Shown here piece by piece: positions 1 to 10,812 of a stretch of 19,540 bases of DNA; within the stretch, counting starts at the first letter, position 1, and every line of letters begins with the position of its first letter. The notes below the pieces were generated by a model, which ran no database searches, was not told the DNA's origin, and saw only the letters and a list, made by a program, of their open reading frames with translations. A program made the position numbers and the translations under genes. Source of the DNA: Echinostoma caproni (lineage: Eukaryota > Platyhelminthes > Trematoda > Plagiorchiida > Echinostomatidae); the NCBI GenBank assembly GCA_900618425.1, contig UZAN01039993.1, positions 78,423 to 97,962 of the forward strand, written 5' to 3'.

Positions 1-232
1 CAGGTGGGTATCATCACGCATTCACACGTCGTCACGGCACGTATCCAGCACTCCAAGGCTCCGACATGCAACCCACGATATCGGACACAGAAAATGTGTA
101 CAATACTTGGGAGGCAAGACGAACTGAAGGATAGATATATAGAAGTGTGCACCCTTCACCTCGACGAACCACACTGCCGACAGGCAATAAGACAGGGGTG
201 GTGGATGGACAAAAAAGGCATCAAAGCATATC

Positions 233-247
233 GGGGTGGGGGTGGGG
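233..247 (+). repeat. G-run cluster
   Basis: Three G runs of 4, 5 and 4 separated by single T residues. There is no fourth run of three or more, so it is short of a standard G-quadruplex, though two-tier forms are possible. A purine-rich GAA/AGA-rich stretch follows to about 300. Confidence 0.7.
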
Positions 248-1599
248 TGAATATGAGGCAGAGAAGAAGAAGAGGCCAAGTCGTCGAAGAAGAAGATAGA
301 GCAGTTCATTGGGAAGCTATGTCGGTACCATAACTGCCGTGATCCACCTCCCCAGACCAAGCTGACACGAAGATCGGCATCGACATCCTGGATTAGCCAG
401 TGACTAACTCACTCATTTTTACCAGAAATGCCATGAAAATATCGCATTTCTTTTCCGTGGTCAGTCTAGCTAATCCAGAACACAGTTATTATTTTTGGGA
501 AGCCGACGGACGGAATCGGGGTGGAGATCTGCGATTAGTGGCGAGTAAGTTCCATTAAATAAATAATGTAAGCGCAGCCTGATATGTTTGTACACCTTGC
601 ACTGCGTCTGTGTGCATTTGCATTATGTTCTGTCAATGTTTGCGTTGAATTTGCACTCCAAACTGACATTCACTTGCTGGTTACAGTTACTCGGACTGGG
701 TTTTCTTTCCGATATTTATCAGTTTCGGTTTCGGGCGTAAGCAACTCTTCTTATGAGTTTAGTGCTTAAGGACGCCAAAACATAAACAATAGTTCATACA
801 TATATGCTCCCTAAAAGACAAATGCTTCCAAACTGACAACCACCCACCCAGATTTGATTTATTAATCGGTTCAGGATAAAGTACATCCACGAAAATTTAA
901 GTGCGTTGAAACGCAACTGGTAGTTGTTAAATAACACTCAGAGGGTTCTTTACTCGTTCACATCGTTCTCGGTATTTTGTCAGCGGTGGCCGTGTTTCGT
1001 GTATGCTGCCGGATAAACAATTTAGGTTGTTTTCTGATTACCCCAATCACAAAGAGGCTTATTGATTAGTATCGAACACAGTCGATCTTCTGCAGTGTCA
1101 TTTGTTACACGACGTGGTTTGTAGTTGTTTGCAATACGCCGATTGGGTTTATCAATCTCCTGTATCCATTGTATGAACACCACCTCTCGGAAAAATTAAA
1201 TTGGTCTTCTTCTTCTATTGACGATTTAAAGCTCTGTTGCTGATTGAATTGCAAAAGAATCTATGGAGAAGGGGGAGGAAAGGTTACTAATAATACACCA
1301 ATGCTCCGTGAACCACGCTACGTTACAATTCGGTGCGGTCAGTAAACGTGTAAATTTTCGATCATCCATCGAAACTGGCACAAGTAGAATTCACTAGAAA
1401 TTGGTGTATCTATGGTCCCCACTTTCACCCATACCTAAACACACAACTTGCCATTTGCTTTACATATCTGTTAGACAGAGAACCGTTCTTTTAGGAAACT
1501 CTATTACCTGTTTATAGTTACAGTACGGATCCATCTGGATTCAACCTCTAATAATCACAGAGCTATCATTATCATCAGCATTAGCACTATCATCTTGAT

Positions 1600-1622
1600 A
1601 GTAGCAGCAGCAGTAGTAGTAG
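1600..1622. repeat. Short (AGC)n(AGT)n compound trinucleotide repeat
   Basis: Three to four AGC units run into about four AGT units. An ATC/ATT-rich degenerate stretch from 1562 precedes it. Confidence 0.75.
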
Positions 1623-1796
1623 ATCATTATAATCGTTACAATGATAGCGATGAATTAATAATAGTTATCTAAAGTTTTGCTTTAAAACGCAGGCAAACGG
1701 CAAGGGGAATGAAAGAAAGAGACCCAAAGATTCATAGGTGAATCATATTGCAATACCCATCCACCCAAAAAAACTGATCCTAATTCACTGGTGGTG

Positions 1797-1856
1797 ATAG
1801 ATCGGTACAGTCTGTCCCCATAATGTCTCCAATTCGTGAGTTCGAACCCCGATAAT
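1797..1856 (+). repeat. B-box-like motif, possible tRNA-derived relic
   Basis: GAGTTCGAACCCC near 1838-1850 is close to an RNA polymerase III B box, with GATAGATCGGTACAGTC about 35 bp upstream as a poor A-box candidate. No cloverleaf forms. It may be a further degraded tRNA-derived element or chance. Confidence 0.15.
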
Positions 1857-2445
1857 AAAGCCCAACTTTCCCACCTTTTGTTTGAAAATTTTTACTCGAT
1901 CGCAATCTCCTTCCTCAGTATCGTCGGTAACTTTGTATTATGTAAAATAAACAGAAGTGAAGGCACCATGACTATTTATACAATTTTGACCGAAGCCGAA
2001 ATTCCGTTTGATACTCAATAAGAAGTTAGTTTTAAATGAGACGTAAAACATAATCATCAAAAGATCCAAAAAACCTTTTGCCTCCAGATCAGCACATCAT
2101 TCTGTGTTCAAGCAATTATTGCGGTAAATTAATTTTAAAACAGTCTCACTCCCATTGTGTTTGTACCCCTGATAAATGGCACAGGATGTGTTTTAATCTT
2201 GAAGTTGCTCGCTACCGTTCCAACGTTGGAACACTAGATACTACTGATATCACTTTCATTCGGTATCACTCATCGAATTAAGCCAATTATGTTGCATATT
2301 CTAGGCAGTTCGTTATTGCGTACCATTACATCAATTCCTATTCTGTTCAACATTTTTTTCCTCGTCCCATTAGTACGGGATATTTCGCAGTTAGATACTG
2401 TTTTATCTTCACCGAACCGAATAGATAAGAGCCTTCTGAAGTCAT

Positions 2446-2462
2446 TATATATATATATATAT
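2446..2462. repeat. (TA)8 microsatellite
   Basis: Perfect TA dinucleotide array of about 8.5 units, directly readable. Confidence 0.95.
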
Positions 2463-2896
2463 CACGGTAAATGGAATTACCAGAAAAATTGTTAAATTTG
2501 CTCTCCTATCTTTATCTTACTCCGAACGAAGCGAATGGAACTGACCCGATTGAAATTCCAATAATTTTGGTCATTCTCGTTTGATAAATAGCGGTTTCAC
2601 GATTCGGGGGTGCTGGCTGATGCAGGGGAACTAACTCGTAAATCCTAGTGAAAATATCATAAATTATCAACAAACTAACACTAGCTGGCGCTGATTTGTA
2701 TCAGGTGTTTTTTATTGATTCACCTTGTATTAACATTTTGGTAATTTAACCTACATTTAAAATGATCCAACTCAGGTCAGACCGACTGTAGCCTGGGTAT
2801 CAAAAGGTTCCACTCACCTTTAGATATACATACAAACACATACACACAGTTACATCCATGCGCTAACGAACGAACTGTGGCTGTTGAACAACATAC

Positions 2897-3085
2897 TTGG
2901 CCGCAGCAGCATGTTAGTACGTAGGATTGTACGTTTCTGTGCGGACCGTACATAGTTCCAACGGTCGACGGGGACTGGTCATAAAATACTCCCATACGAT
3001 CGTAACTCTGCCTGGATTCTATTAACAGTTGGATATCAAACTTCATTATCTCCAAGGCCGTTTGCACCGGTCTCCGGGATGTTCG
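2897..3085 (-). CDS. Candidate exon 3 of a tentative minus-strand gene
   Basis: On the minus strand an exactly 63-codon segment (phase 0 in, phase 0 out) lies between an acceptor (CATTTCAAATCAG, AG at 3087-3086) and a perfect donor (GGCCAA|GTATGT, GT at 2896-2895). It reads RTSRRPVQTALEIMKF at the start, has SYDRMGVFYDQSPSTV in the middle and ends LTCCCGQ. I recognise no family. The acceptor has a poor pyrimidine tract. The frame differs from the overlapping open frame of the 3036-3290 region, which argues that an intron or a frameshift separates them if either is real. Confidence 0.3.
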
Positions 3086-3176
3086 CTGATTTGAAATGAT
3101 TCGTTTCACGTATCCACCGTTGGGTGGGCAAGTTGTTTTCGTCCGATAGATCTATCTTTTCATTGGTCGGCTTCAC

Positions 3177-3247
3177 CAAAAACACACGCACATTTGTGTG
3201 TCCAGTGACACCAGCGTTCGGGGAGCCGTCGGATAATCTCGAGTGTG
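3177..3247 (-). CDS. Candidate exon 2 of a tentative minus-strand gene
   Basis: A minus-strand segment of 71 bp lies between an acceptor (TTCGGCTGTTCGCATTGGGAG, AG at 3249-3248) and a donor (TTTTTG|GTGAAG, GT at 3176-3175). It enters in phase 1 and leaves in phase 0, matching its two neighbours. The peptide reads HSRLSDGSPNAGVTGHTN then VRVFL. The same frame stays open beyond the donor to 3036, so the true end is uncertain. No homology recognised. Very short exons are easily imagined by eye, so this is the weakest of the three. Confidence 0.18.
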
Positions 3248-3447
3248 CTCCCAATGCGAACAGCCGAACGTGAACATTTCGAACAATTCAAGTAGCACGA
3301 ATTGAATCCCAAAGTCTAACTCTTTTATTTCATTCTATCCTAATCAAATGATTGAAGTCAGGTGTGATAGACGGACAATTCTTATTCCGAGGAATAAAAC
3401 CGAGAGCATAGATTCTAAGTTTGGAGAATATGTCGACCTAGTCACAA

Positions 3448-3483
3448 GTGTGTATGTGTGCGCGCACGCACACACACACACAC
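3448..3483. repeat. 36-bp perfect alternating purine-pyrimidine tract (TG/CG/CA)
   Basis: The run goes from GTGTGTATGTGTG through CGCGCACG into (CA)n without a break in purine-pyrimidine alternation. Because TG repeats on the left face CA repeats on the right around a CGCGCACG centre, it is also a near-palindrome. Such sequence is a classic Z-DNA and cruciform candidate. Confidence 0.9.
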
Positions 3484-3632
3484 TTACACTAGATGTAATA
3501 AACGGTTGTTGCCGTAGCCACATCAGTTTAGTATCAAATACCCACTGTGCAAAATACACTTGTCACTTTGCGAACTCATTTTATTTGCGCGTTCTGATTG
3601 TCTGCAGGACTACAGTCAGTCCAAATCCAAAC

Positions 3633-3825
3633 CCTTGTGTCCGCCTGTCTGATTCTGTCTAGCTAGTGAATATAATCCTGTTCCTGTGGGGTCAGGCTTC
3701 ACATTCCATTCAATATAATATTGCAGCGAATGTCTTGAGGAGTTCAACCCATGAGAGGACAGCTTTACGACTGTGAGACTCGCCTGGTATGCATCAGAAG
3801 AGATTCCAGGTGTCTGCACAGTCAG
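3633..3825 (-). CDS. Candidate exon 1 of a tentative minus-strand gene
   Basis: On the minus strand a strong acceptor (CCATCTTTCCTTCAG, AG at 3827-3826) opens a frame in phase 0 beginning LTVQTPGISSDAYQASL. It continues for 64 codons with SLQYYIEWNVKP near its middle and N-x-S/T sites, which suggests an extracellular protein, although I recognise no domain. The frame runs on to a TGA at 3618-3616; the donor chosen here (AAGG|GTTTGG) is weak. With that donor it leaves phase 1, which fits the next candidate at 3247. No Met start is visible, so earlier exons would lie at higher coordinates. The main support is the acceptor plus open frame. Confidence 0.3.
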
Positions 3826-3833
3826 CTGAAGGA

Positions 3834-4533
3834 AAGATGGCTGGTTCTGAGTTACACTCTTAGAACAAGATAGTGTGCTGTCTTTCCCCTGCTAGCTTTA
3901 TCCAGTCCTTCACCCGGAAGGATGATTGTTTCTAAATTCTGTTTTAAGTATTAAATACGTCCGATTAAAATGTATTTATATTCACCGGATGGCATAATGG
4001 AGATCTTTTAGGTTAGTCTACCTCTTGACAACTATGAGACAGTGATGATTTTGGTGAATTAAACCAGTGAAAAAAGTTCGACTGACAAATCAGAAAATTG
4101 CTTCCTTAAGATTGAAGGTTCTCAAGAGCGACACATTTGACAGTGGTGTATATCCCGAGGTTGTTTGTTCTAGTCTCTAAATTCCTTGCCGTAATATTTT
4201 TTCGTAATAGTTCTGAGACTGACCACTTAATTTTCTTTAGATTTAGTGCAAAATGAAGGCAAAATGAATCACAGATGATAAGTGAAAAGCTTCAACACCG
4301 AAAGTAGCATAGACTGGAAATTGACAACCACTTTTCTATGAGAACAACATTTATGGCACATGGTACAGTGGACTGGAACGATAAAACACAACTCGCATAC
4401 TTTTTAGCGTTTATAAATAAGTCAGAAGCGGTGCAGACTGTGGAAAATCATACATGAGCATTATATCTCACTGAATGAAAATCACAAAAGGTTCCGAGAA
4501 AATCAATGAAGTAAATCGGTGAACATGGTTTGC

Positions 4534-4579
<46 letters not shown>

Positions 4580-5339
4580 ACTTAAACTTATCCACGGCTT
4601 AAACACGAATTTCAAATGTGTTAGCTGTATTCAAAAATGCACCGAGTGTTCTATATGAGCATTTTCACTCAACCCACAGCATTCCCTGCAAGTGCGGTCG
4701 GTAAATTGTGCAATATGTTTTTATATGCGAATTCCACTTTTGTAACGGTATCAGCTTTACCAAACTTAACAGCCCCATAGTGTTGCTTTTTCAAACGGTA
4801 TCGGAATGAGCTGTGAGTTTAATCTGCCTACAATAGAGTTTCGAATCAACATAATGGGCATTCTAGACTGGTTCGTATCATCACTACGCTTTAACCGTTT
4901 ACCCAAGTTGCTCGTTTACGACTAAGTTGGGCCGGCAACCAATTGAAGAGAGAAATAACTGTACATTAATGGCATGCACAACAGTACGGCGTTTTAAATA
5001 TGAAATCTTTCATATTTTGATCATCCTACAGGATTAATATCTAGCATTTCTTCCTCGGCTGGTGATGAAAGATTTTCAAACAAAAGGCCAAACTCGAGGA
5101 ATAGGCGAGGATGAATTCTCTTTACCCGTGCTGGATGAGCCCATTTTCATTGCCNGCTATCATTTCTGCCTCCAATAATGTTACACTCAGTATGACTGCT
5201 TCTAGTTATCTTGCCCTACATTTATTTTCACGCTTATTCAGAGCTGCCTGGAATGAAACTTTGGTTCTACTGATCGAGATTTTGTGTTCCACAATATTGT
5301 ATGATCAGCAGTAGCCGAAGTCCTCTTAAGTCACAATGG
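3834..5339. other. No convincing gene
   Basis: Apart from (TTA)14 nothing stands out. Around 5031-5140, after a fair acceptor (TTTTGATCATCCTACAG), two short open frames follow one another with a one-base shift; this may be chance. An ambiguous base lies at 5155. Confidence 0.55.
4536..4577. repeat. (TTA)14 microsatellite
   Basis: Fourteen perfect TTA units with no interruption, so probably length-variable. Confidence 0.97.
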
Positions 5340-5344
5340 ACTAC

Positions 5345-5603
5345 TTTTCACTTAAAGACAATCTGAGACTTGAGGTAACAGACCATATCAAAATCTGAAC
5401 AGGTGGCGTGGTATTGAACCGGACGATCTTTACTCTGAATACCACTACGGTTGAGTTGTAGTTCCTGGGTTTGAACATAGAACAGGGGAAAACAGTGATG
5501 CTGACTGAAACCCCTTTGCCATTACGAACTGGAGGATGTTGACTGTCTTGTGAGATACAAAAGCCATCCACAATATTCTTGGGTGCTAAGTTGCACACAG
5601 ATT
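5345..5603 (-). CDS. Candidate minus-strand exon, extracellular-looking
   Basis: The minus-strand frame opens after CACAAGCAG (AG at 5605-5604) and runs about 86 codons to a possible donor AAAA|GTAGTC. It contains DGFCISQDSQHPPVRNG, a second Cys in VFPCSMF, and N-x-S/T sites in NYNST and FNTT. Another donor, TTCAGA|GTAAAG, lies inside and would shorten it. Two cysteines about 28 residues apart with glycosylation sites suggest an extracellular domain, but no family is recognised. The upstream pyrimidine tract is poor. Same strand as the 2897-3825 candidates and 1.5 kb upstream of them, so one gene is possible but unproven. Confidence 0.22.
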
Positions 5604-5692
5604 CTGCTTGTGAAGTTCATTTTTCCCGATTCAAACTATTAGGACAAGATCACCAATAGGAGCTTGTTTAGAACACAAACATCAAGGAACAG

Positions 5693-5712
5693 ATTTACTC
5701 AGATTTACTCGG
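5693..5712. repeat. Short tandem duplication of 10 bp
   Basis: The unit AGATTTACTC occurs twice in direct succession. Confidence 0.8.
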
Positions 5713-5938
5713 AACGCCTAACATTATTGATTGATGAGGGACGTAATATTTCATAATGACATGAATTAAATTGCTCTCAGCTATTTCCGAAAATCCAAAT
5801 GGGCAGTAGATTGAATTGAAAATTCTAAGTATCCGAATTCCGATGGAATCTGAGTGGTGATTTTCTAAACCTTGATCAGAAATGCATACCCGATTAATAA
5901 ATAATTAATAATAATTGGTCGACAGTAAATTTCGTGAT

Positions 5939-6114
5939 CTAATGGGCAAAGTAAAAGGGAACTGAACAGCTGGGATGAACCGTAAAGCTATTTCTATCTT
6001 GTTGGGTTCTATCAGCAGAACGTAAATCCATCAACCGAACTAGAGACAGAACTCGGCAGTTCACAAGTAGAACACCCAATGGACTACCGAGGGGTAGCCG
6101 ATGAGAAGTCACAC
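5939..6114 (-). CDS. Candidate minus-strand exon ending in a stop
   Basis: After a moderate acceptor (TGTCTTGCATATTCAAG, AG at 6116-6115) the minus strand is open for 58 codons to a TAG at 5941-5939. The peptide starts VTSHRLPLGSPLGVLLV and ends SCSVPFYFAH. There is no clear donor before the stop and no AATAAA signal just downstream on this strand. No homology recognised; it could be chance. Confidence 0.15.
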
Positions 6115-6256
6115 CTTGAATATGCAAGACATAGCACAATGCATGTTTGCAAACTTGTTGCAAGCAGCTAACTTTTCTCTGCTAGGTGCTAGCCCACATG
6201 GTAATCACCTGGTTCGAATCAAGGCTGACAAAATTGATTGTGCTGCGTGTCGTGTA

Positions 6257-6330
6257 GCAACTACTGCTGGTCAAGTGGCTAATATGCTTACGTTCGACCT
6301 GTGAGTTGCCGGGTTCATTCCCTTGTTGGA
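6257..6330 (+). repeat. tRNA-like SINE relic, copy 1
   Basis: Contains GGTCAAGTGGCTAATATGC, similar to an A box, and GCCGGGTTCATTCCC, similar to a B box (GGTTCGANTCC), at about tRNA spacing. It aligns loosely to the element at 16024 (TGGTC start, CCTTGTT end). A second B-box-like GGTTCGAATCAAG lies 50 bp upstream (6211-6223). The stems are broken. Low to moderate confidence because such boxes are short. Confidence 0.3.
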
Positions 6331-8247
6331 TCGATGGATTAGCACTGCCAATAGGACTGCACAAGGTCAAAACAGCTGTCAAGTGCTTCCGAGCATTTCA
6401 GTCCACGTTGCCCTTACTCTGTACGTGACAAAATTTATCCGGCAATCGTATGAAATCCACATACTACTCCTTTGAGTACTTTTTACATTTAAAATTGATA
6501 TGATTACTGTTTGGATTATAAACTTGCTAATTTCCTGATTCGCTCCGTTTTCCGGCTAGGGGACTGCAGACGCTGTACTTAACTCATTCCTTTCATTCAT
6601 GAATCTCGACATATATTCCATAAAATCCAATGATGTCTGTCCAATCTTTAGCAGGGTGTATAACTCACTCAATGGTAATTTGGTTAAGTGGATACATGCA
6701 TTTGCCAATAAGTGTTTTCGACAGAGTTGATAAGTCGGTTACCGCGACCGACCGAATGAATGACCCTTCAATTGGAAATATACAGTAAGAAAGTTTCGGT
6801 TAGAAGCTTCGGCTTGACATCACCTCGCTTAATAACGCCGTGCTATTAATAAATACGTATATTTTGTGGAAAACCACACCACTTGGAGAATGGTATTTTC
6901 GGTGCACAACCCGAACATCGTTAAGTTCAACTAAAATGCAACTCAGTTTCAATTGAAACTAAAAAGTAATGACCGTTTAACACCAACTCGGATTCAAATA
7001 TTCCATGCATAATTTCCGGGCTGTGGTTCGCCTCTCAAGTCCGGGGCAAAGAGAACATTACACTCGGATGGAGTAAAGTTAAGTCTTAACTTATCTACAC
7101 TGAATTTATCACAACACAAACCGAGCTGACTAATTTAAGAAAAACGTATGGAATGAGTTATGGTCTGTACATGATAAAAACAATGTCAAGAATAACAAAA
7201 AACAAAATACTTCACATGATAATATAGTTTGGAGGTGGGGTGGGGATAAAAATGTTTCACATGGGTGATCGTATTTACCATCTCGGTGGTAGTCCCATTA
7301 ATTGGAGATATGAATGCGATGTTGAGCGTTGATTGCACTATATAAGAAACACCTGCTCCCGGCGGTGTTTACAACATTTTGTTTACAGTACAGCATATAT
7401 CATATTGGGGCTTGGCGCTATCTGATCATAGTTACCTAGTTTCAACTCATTGTAGTTCTAGTTGCCTCTGCACCCTAATAGATACTCCAGCTCTCTTTCC
7501 CGTCTCCGTTTACGCGTCTATATGATGTGATTCAATAACGTTAAAGGTTCATGATAATCCTCATCTTTGCACACAACAATCTTACACTTCCGACGCCGTT
7601 TGTTGATGCGCATACAATAAATCTGTGTTATTCCTGTTCCACTAAAACGTCCTTCTTCACCTATCGGTCGCCCATGTGTATGCTTTTGAATGTTCCAATA
7701 CACTTTGGAAAATCTGTTTTCAAACTGACAGACAAAATACTAGCCGCATGGAAGAAAACCTTGAAGAAATCACAGATAATCCGTTTCTCAGTAAGGAAAA
7801 TACGAACAAAAACGGTGCAGAATGCGCGAACGATAATGATAAATGTGCCTAGGGGAGCTTGGAATTAACAAATGAGGCTATCAATCATCCATTCAAATTT
7901 CCACACGGAATCAATTGTATTCCTGCCCGCGCACGCATACGCGTGCAGTCTGACTGAAGCCCACTGTGTGTATGTTGCAAGTTGTAGCTAACATAACGAC
8001 CAACGAGAGTGGTAACTTCTGATCAGACACACATACTAGTATATGCAAACTGAAGCATAATGACTGAGTATAAACTGAGAAAGTAAAATTTTTGATGGAA
8101 TTTCTTGATGAATAAAACATGATCATTAAGCGTAAAAAGCAGATTATAGACGTAAACTTGATGTCTCTGATCTTCACAAGAAAGTTGACAGTGGTGTCGC
8201 TGTTTTGTTGATGGTGGTGATAGGAATGATTATAATGATAAAGACAT

Positions 8248-8251
<4 letters not shown>
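6331..8251. other. No convincing gene
   Basis: Contains a G-rich stretch (7231-7247), the TATA-like site at 7338, and a 105-codon frame at 7551-7868 whose composition (many Lys, Ile, Thr) fits translated AT-rich DNA. No splice-site-bounded frame of quality was seen. Confidence 0.55.
7338..7346 (+). promoter_or_regulatory. TATA-like site
   Basis: CTATATAAG resembles a TATA box, with a GC-richer stretch (CTGCTCCCGGCGG) about 10 bp downstream. The nearest plus-strand frame of some length starts at 7551 but has no other coding support. AT-rich DNA gives many such matches. Confidence 0.15.

Positions 8252-8292
<41 letters not shown>
8252..8292. repeat. (ACT)13 microsatellite with degenerate tail
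   Basis: Thirteen perfect ACT units plus AC, followed to about 8330 by interrupted ACT/AAT units. A GATGGTGGTGATAGG stretch lies just before it. Confidence 0.97.
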
Positions 8293-8963
8293 CAGTACTA
8301 ATACTACTATTAATAATAATGATAACAAAATTAATTTAAAGGTGATTACGACAAACTAGATCGCCGGTGGTATATTCACAGGACAAGAGGAAGTATCCAA
8401 AATCGGTTGGAAATGCAGTGAGCAACGACGCCAAATATCACACGGGAGTTTTTTTTCTCTGTCAGGATAAATTCACATGCGTGTATGTTTGTCTACTAAA
8501 TCTTCACCTAGACGAATTCGGCAATCGACGACTTTTGCCTTTAGTGATTGTTCTGAATCGACTGGAGGTCAGTCATTTGCATTGAAAAACACCACCTCAC
8601 ATCAATAAATACACAGCGAGGCGCTCACTGTGATGCGTAAACACAGACATGCACGCATACGCCACACGGACTGTATGTATGCGTGTAGACTGCTCTGATT
8701 GTCCATATATCACATTACGAATCAGGCGGTGGTCCTCTAGTCAAAGGCATTTCCCATTTACCGCACGCCATGCGTCGGTGGACCATAAGACCCGAACGTA
8801 CTACGTACATGTGGCAATGAGCAGGCACCTGGTACCCAGTATAGTAAAGGTCAAGTTAGATAGGCAGACTTTGATATCCGGCGTTATCCCGGCGTTTAGG
8901 TTCCAGATTGTTTTTACCTTCTTTTACACTAGTTGGCACATGCATGGCCACCATGCACACAAG

Positions 8964-8988
8964 TATATATATATATATATGTGTGTGT
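8964..8988. repeat. (TA)8(GT)4 compound microsatellite
   Basis: TA array of about 8.5 units passing directly into four GT units. Confidence 0.95.
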
Positions 8989-9039
8989 ACGAATTGGTCG
9001 TTTACGTAGTGTCCAACTAATGTGTGGGCTTCAATCAAT

Positions 9040-9064
9040 GGGGAACAGGGGAGGGGGGGGCGGG
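9040..9064 (+). repeat. G-quadruplex motif
   Basis: Four G runs (4, 4, 8 and 3) with loops AACA, A and C satisfy the usual G3+N1-7 rule on the plus strand. It lies 50 bp downstream of a (TA)n(GT)n tract. Confidence 0.75.
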
Positions 9065-9097
9065 ATGATAGATACAAGAACATTTGGAGGAATGTAC

Positions 9098-9170
9098 AAA
9101 CATACATATACACATATATTTAAACACACACATATATGCACAAACACTGATGCGCTTAATTACACATATG
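9098..9170. repeat. CA/TA-rich low-complexity stretch
   Basis: Imperfect mixture of ACACAT and TATA units; open frames across it are artefacts of low complexity. Confidence 0.8.
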
Positions 9171-10220
9171 TAGACTGTGAGAGGTGGAATATCTGGTTCA
9201 GGTTGTAAATATGAACTGGGCCAGACCTACGGGTTAGCTATCCCGAGAAACGTTCATGCGGTCAACCGGGCAACCATTAAAACTATCGTCTGCTATTCAG
9301 CACAAACTGCAAATTGCCAGATATGTGTAGTAGTGACAGTAACATTTTCAAATCACTACTTTGCCAAACACTTGATGGCAAATCAATCTGATAGATATCC
9401 TACAATTCCATTCCTCTCTCTCACACGTACAAATTCCACTGCAATCAAAATCGGAAGTAGTTCGCTCATTCCTTGACTCATTGGTTTTCTGGCCGTTTAC
9501 TAAATGTAGCGATTAAAGTGGAAACGGACATGAACATTTTCATAAATTTATATTGGCGGCAATTTGATTTAATTCTGTTACCATCCAGCGCCGTTCTACG
9601 ACGATAATGGTACGGTATTTTGTGATTCTGTCCTTTTTTGCTTCCCAGGGCTTCTGTTTACTCTAGAAGCATTCACGCTTTATTCATCCAAGCCATCCAG
9701 TTGATTGTCGGCTCATGTTCATGATACGACTTGTGTACATTTTCCCAAGCAATTAAATGCGGGTTGGGTGCAGCGACAATTGTATGAGTGATAGGTGGGT
9801 ATAGATTTGACCGCAAGACATGCGGAAGAATGCACACAGATATATACGCGGTAACCTACACCCCGTGTAAGTGTAAACGAAATGGAGACAAATTTAATCA
9901 GATTTGATTCCAAGTCTACTCGAGAAACAAATTAAACAAACTGGTGCCGTATGATTATGCCCTCTCTCCCTCCCATCCGTCAGCTTCATCCTCAGTCACT
10001 CAAGACCATTCACAGGGAATTCCGGATGCGTTTCCCATTTCGATGAGATGAATTGGCCTATAATGACTGAGTTTACCTGACACGAGAAATGAGGAGAAAG
10101 TGGTATGAGTGAGGGTTCGCACGTTTATTACGCACACAGTTTCCCGTGTGGGGTTTGCCCACGTGGTAACAACTTTGCATTTCTTCCTGAGATGCGAGAA
10201 AGGTGTGGGGACAATAGATT

Positions 10221-10270
10221 GGTGTCCGTGTGTGTTTGTGTGTGCTTATGCGTATGCCTATATACATATA
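10221..10270. repeat. Imperfect (GT)n with TA-rich end
   Basis: Interrupted GT units (GTGTGTTTGTGTGTGC) passing into ATGCGTATGCCTATATACATATA. Confidence 0.85.
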
Positions 10271-10579
10271 ATGAGGATTGGGATAGAAACAAAGGAGGCA
10301 TAAATGCACTTTGTGCTCTGAACAAAACTAGAAAACTTGTTTGAGTGCACCACCAGGTCCTTGTATACACTGACTTATATGCAGTGTGTACACCCACAAT
10401 CGCGTTCAGACCATAGGGGTCTCGGCTAATTCCGGGGAGTGGTTACAAATCATTATGGTCAATGGCACACCTGTGGCGCCTACAATGATTTGTTAGAGGA
10501 TCTAAGGTGCCTGTCTAACATGGGCGGCATGTTTATGCTGAATTGGATGAGATATTGATTGAAACAGCGTAAACGTATG

Positions 10580-10602
10580 AGTGTATATATATGTGTGTGT
10601 GG
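10580..10602. repeat. (TA)n(TG)n compound microsatellite
   Basis: Four TA units followed by about five TG units. Confidence 0.9.
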
Positions 10603-10812
10603 TTGTGCAGGAAAACAGTGAAGACCGATTGCCGGACAAGAGAAATTTATTCCTCTCATCCCGTGGAGCTCAGCCGCTGGAACAATTCAATTGCCTTACT
10701 TCTATCTATCTGTCAGAAGTTTTGGTGATCTCCACTCTCTCCGTGTGTGTGCGTGTGATCTGAGCCAAATCGGTTCGGTTGAGAGTAATCACAGATTGCC
10801 AATTTATTTCAG

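Larger units (their letters stand above)
334..2445. other. No convincing gene
   Basis: Stops are frequent in all frames. A 61-codon frame from ATG 584 has a hydrophobic start (MFVHLALRLCAFALCSV) but no splice or promoter support. ATC/ATT-rich low-complexity sequence lies near 1560-1660 and a B-box-like site at 1838. Confidence 0.6.
8293..10812. other. Simple-repeat-rich sequence without a convincing gene
   Basis: Holds several TG/TA stretches and the G-quadruplex motif. Open frames here (such as 8649-9020) run through CA/TG/TA repeats and read as Tyr-Ile or Val-Cys runs, typical of repeat artefacts. Confidence 0.6.

Noticed and set aside
22..360. Open frames of 109-112 codons on both strands at the window start
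   Set aside because: The purine/G-rich tract gives long frames on both strands at once. There is no splice, motif or family support; the first bases CAGGTGGGT look like a donor but nothing upstream can be seen.
5031..5140. Exon-like peptide after an acceptor at about 5031
   Set aside because: Two short frames must be joined by a one-base shift, there is no donor, and an ambiguous base lies nearby.
6182..6382. 66-codon minus-strand frame
   Set aside because: It is antisense to the tRNA-like relic at 6257 and has no splice signals.
7551..7868. 105-codon plus-strand frame
   Set aside because: Composition matches translated AT-rich DNA, there is no recognisable motif, and such a length is expected a few times by chance in this window.
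8649..9020. 123-codon plus-strand frame, the longest in the window
   Set aside because: Its end reads through the TA/GT microsatellite (Tyr-Ile run) and no domain is visible.
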